Positions 5,547-6,858 of a stretch of 6,858 nt of DNA are shown piece by piece. The stretch lies in the NCBI GenBank assembly GCA_964582065.1, contig CAZOQG010000085.1:1-6858 (forward strand). Reading direction: 5' to 3'. A program made the position numbers and the translations under genes. A model generated the notes under the pieces. The model was not told the DNA's origin. It saw only the letters and a program-made list of their open reading frames with translations, and did no database searches. This DNA comes from JACNFS01 sp964582065 (GTDB lineage Bacteria > Chloroflexota > Dehalococcoidia > GIF9 > UBA5629). Within the stretch, counting starts at the first letter, position 1, and each line of letters starts with the position of its first letter.

Positions 5547-5585
5547 AGTCAGTGCTTCGCATTGTACAACGGGCGTTGACTGACT
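5547..5585. repeat. Nested inverted repeat between the 90-aa gene and the IscA-like pair
   Basis: Outer arms AGTCAGT (5547-5553) and ACTGACT (5579-5585) are perfectly complementary; inside lies CAACG-GG-CGTTG (5567-5578). It starts 11 bases past the stop of the upstream gene. No U run follows on the minus strand, so it is more likely an operator or mRNA-end structure than an intrinsic terminator. Confidence 0.35.
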
Positions 5586-5596
5586 TTGCGTTTTCT

Positions 5597-5869
5597 TCAG
5601 CCCCTGTGGTTCTGGCTTCGCCGAAAATCAAGAATCGCTCGCCAGAACTCCCGCTCGTCCAGTGTTGGCTCTCTGTTCAAAAGTTCGCGAAGGTTATTCC
5701 CGATATACTCGATTTCCTTCAAAGGCAGACGAAGGGCACGGTTTAACCTATCTGCCTCGGGCAAGACCGCTACCTGGTGCCCATCACGGATAACAGCCAG
5801 GCCGTCTATATCTTTGCCTGATGTATCATCTTTCATTGTAATTGTTTCAAAACGGATTTCTTGGCTCAT
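5597..5869 (-). CDS. Hypothetical protein (90 aa) cotranscribed with the SRPBCC gene
   Basis: I do not recognise this protein. From ATG 5869 it has a polar N-terminus, a short beta-like stretch (DGLAVIRDGHQVAVLP, 22-37) and a helical, charged C-terminal half (ADRLNRALRLPLKEIEYIGN; LDEREFWRAILDFRRSQ). No cysteine, membrane segment or signal peptide is seen. The middle stretch looks like one beta hairpin followed by helices. ATG 5869 is preceded by AGGAGA with about 9 bases spacing; the same frame extends upstream to 5935, but that would overlap the preceding gene. It begins 22 bases after the SRPBCC gene ends, so the two are almost certainly one transcript, and the inverted repeat at 5547-5585 follows its stop. 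Confidence 0.7.
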   Translation of the reverse strand: MSQEIRFETITMKDDTSGKDIDGLAVIRDGHQVAVLPEADRLNRALRLPLKEIEYIGNNLRELLNREPTLDEREFWRAILDFRRSQNHRG

Positions 5870-5891
5870 CCCACGACTTCTCCTGGTCGGT

Positions 5892-6494
5892 TCATTCTTT
5901 GTGGTCATTTCGCTGGTCACCGCTGCTCTCAGCAAATTCCCTGAACTTGCTGAGCATTTGATTGACAGCCTGCTCTACTTGCCCCCGCATGAACCTATCA
6001 ATCAAGCTACTTACAAACGAGCGGGGAGCATCGTAGCCAAGAGTAACGCTAATGGCCGTGCCATTTCGCCCTGGCTCAAGCGTCCAATCCTCCCTCACCC
6101 TGGGCCTGTCACTGGAAACCCAGGCTATCGATCGGTTAGGGTGATACGAGGAGATCATGGCGAGGGTTTTAACCTCCTTTCTGCCTAGCCTGAATGTGAT
6201 AAGGCTCGTTGCCTCGGTTTGGCGTCTTCTGGGGGATAGCGGCTTGACATCGACTACCATCGGGTCCCACTTCGGCGTCTCTTCAAGCTGCTTTGCTAGT
6301 ATGTTAAAGCAGTGCTCCGCTGGAGCCCGGACAATGAGGTGATTTGAGACCTTCACAGTCTCTTTGTCGGACCAGAGTTTGGCTGCGGTGGGTAGAGCAT
6401 GGGCAGCCTCTATCGTGTTAGCTGATGGTGTCGAAATGTGACGTTGCTGCTGCTGTTGCTTACTCTTTTTCTTTGCTCGACCACGTTTAGACAT
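5892..6494 (-). CDS. SRPBCC-fold (START/polyketide cyclase-like) protein, 200 aa
   Basis: Residues about 45-190 fit the SRPBCC helix-grip fold, a hydrophobic-ligand pocket found in coenzyme Q-binding COQ10-like, polyketide cyclase and START-like proteins. Visible elements are the first strand VKVSNHLIVRAPAEHCFNIL, the W-containing turn PKWDPMVVDV (74-83), paired strands ending SIAWVSSDR and REDWTLEPGRNGTAISVTL, and the long C-terminal amphipathic helix (SFVSSLIDRFMRGQVEQAVN) that closes the pocket. Before the domain is a disordered tail with a basic/glutamine tract (KRGRAKKKSKQQQQQR) that could contact nucleic acid or membrane. No signal peptide. ATG 6494 follows GGAGG by 6 bases. It is followed at 22 bases by the 90-aa protein. 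The ligand cannot be read from sequence. Confidence 0.82.
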   Translation of the reverse strand: MSKRGRAKKKSKQQQQQRHISTPSANTIEAAHALPTAAKLWSDKETVKVSNHLIVRAPAEHCFNILAKQLEETPKWDPMVVDVKPLSPRRRQTEATSLITFRLGRKEVKTLAMISSYHPNRSIAWVSSDRPRVREDWTLEPGRNGTAISVTLGYDAPRSFVSSLIDRFMRGQVEQAVNQMLSKFREFAESSGDQRNDHKE

Positions 6495-6602
6495 GACATC
6501 CCTCCCAATTAGGGCTCAGGATCATTTCCTCTTACTGCTTCCCGTTTCCGTAGACCGACGTCTCGTTTGCATGAACTTGACAGGGACAAGTACTCTGAGT
6601 GG
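6495..6602 (-). promoter_or_regulatory. Spacer before the SRPBCC gene, with a short inverted repeat
   Basis: Holds the ribosome site GGGAGGGATGTC for the gene at 6494 and an inverted repeat ACTTG-7-CAAGT at about 6574-6590. No clear promoter pair or terminator is visible. Confidence 0.25.
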
Positions 6603-6857
6603 CTAGATTAAGCTGGGCAATCCTTTAGATGCGTCCTCCATGTCGCGGAGCCGGCCGGTGGTTTCCTTTATGCGTTCCTTCTGAGTGTCGGCAAAGGCTG
6701 AGGCTCGGTCGTAGTAGTCCCTTATCTTCTGCACAAAAGCCAACTGAGAGAATATTATGGTGACATCGACAGAGCTTCCCCCTCTAGGGAAGTCACCGGC
6801 CCTGATTACAGCGTTTTCTGCCATCTCTCTGAGATAATCGCCGAGACCCTTGGCAAT
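6603..6857 (-). CDS. 3' end of a gene cut by the right edge; tail resembles FtsZ/tubulin-like C-terminus
   Basis: The frame is open to the window edge. An ATG lies at 6824 but in-frame codons continue upstream (IAKGLGDYLREMAENAVIRAG), with no ribosome site before that ATG, so this is most likely the end of a longer protein. The visible 84 residues contain a helix, a GDFPRGG turn, a strand VDVTIIFSQL and a long charged helix (FVQKIRDYYDRASAFADTQK). The pattern of a GDYPR-type turn, a strand and then helix R-ELY resembles the C-terminal part of FtsZ/CetZ-like tubulin-superfamily proteins in some Chloroflexota and archaea. That identification is weak. It ends 109 bases before the SRPBCC start and could belong to the same transcript. 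Confidence 0.55.
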   Translation of the reverse strand: MAKGLGDYLREMAENAVIRAGDFPRGGSSVDVTIIFSQLAFVQKIRDYYDRASAFADTQKERIKETTGRLRDMEDASKGLPSLI

Positions 6858-6858
6858 G

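Noticed and set aside
5586..6188. Plus-strand 200-residue frame
   Set aside because: Antisense to the 90-aa and SRPBCC genes, which have good ribosome sites; the product is Ser/Arg-rich and unrecognisable.
1..6858. tRNA, rRNA, CRISPR array, insertion sequence or transposon ends
   Set aside because: No regularly spaced repeats, T-loop GGTTCGAATCC-type signature, transposase frame or long terminal inverted repeats were seen on either strand.

Overview
The window is bacterial. Every gene I can support lies on the minus strand, so transcription runs from the right edge to the left. Base composition is mixed, genes are small and closely packed, and translation starts use strong GGAG or GGAGG ribosome sites, several with GTG starts. 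The sigma factor (ending in QLKDYLE), a bacterial RGG-tailed RRM protein, an archaeal-like asparagine synthetase homologue and tubulin-like or cysteine-free IscA-like small proteins together suggest an uncultured Chloroflexota lineage close to Dehalococcoidia. That placement is inference from general protein character; no taxonomic marker was searched.

Reading in the direction of transcription: the right edge (6603-6857) holds the 3' end of a gene cut by the window, whose tail faintly resembles the C-terminus of FtsZ/tubulin-like proteins. Then come an SRPBCC-fold (START/polyketide-cyclase-like) protein (5892-6494) and, 22 bases later, an unrecognised 90-residue protein (5597-5869). After an intergenic region of about 170 bases with an inverted repeat and a possible 18-codon leader come two tandem paralogues with the HesB/IscA fold that lack the cluster-binding cysteines (5160-5426 and 4864-5142). 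A 32-codon, very lysine-rich ORF (4714-4812) follows, then an asparagine synthetase-type protein (2990-4648) whose N-terminal catalytic cysteine is replaced by serine.

A 255-base intergenic region rich in GTGTC/GACAC words precedes an RRM RNA-binding protein (2408-2734). Next is a 65-residue coiled-coil protein with one CPKCG knuckle (2090-2287), a doubtful 63-residue ORF (1743-1934), and the housekeeping sigma factor RpoD (95-1672). Just past the rpoD stop, and in the same frame, an ORF running off the left edge carries a motif typical of the C-terminal domain of the recombination factor RarA, but without its ATPase part.

The genes do not form one recognised pathway. The most unusual stretch is 4714-5426 with its downstream neighbour asnB-like gene: two cysteine-free IscA-like proteins, a tiny polybasic protein and a synthetase that appears to have lost glutaminase chemistry. 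Whether they act together is speculation based on shared strand and short gaps. The rest is ordinary core-genome content plus small uncharacterised genes.
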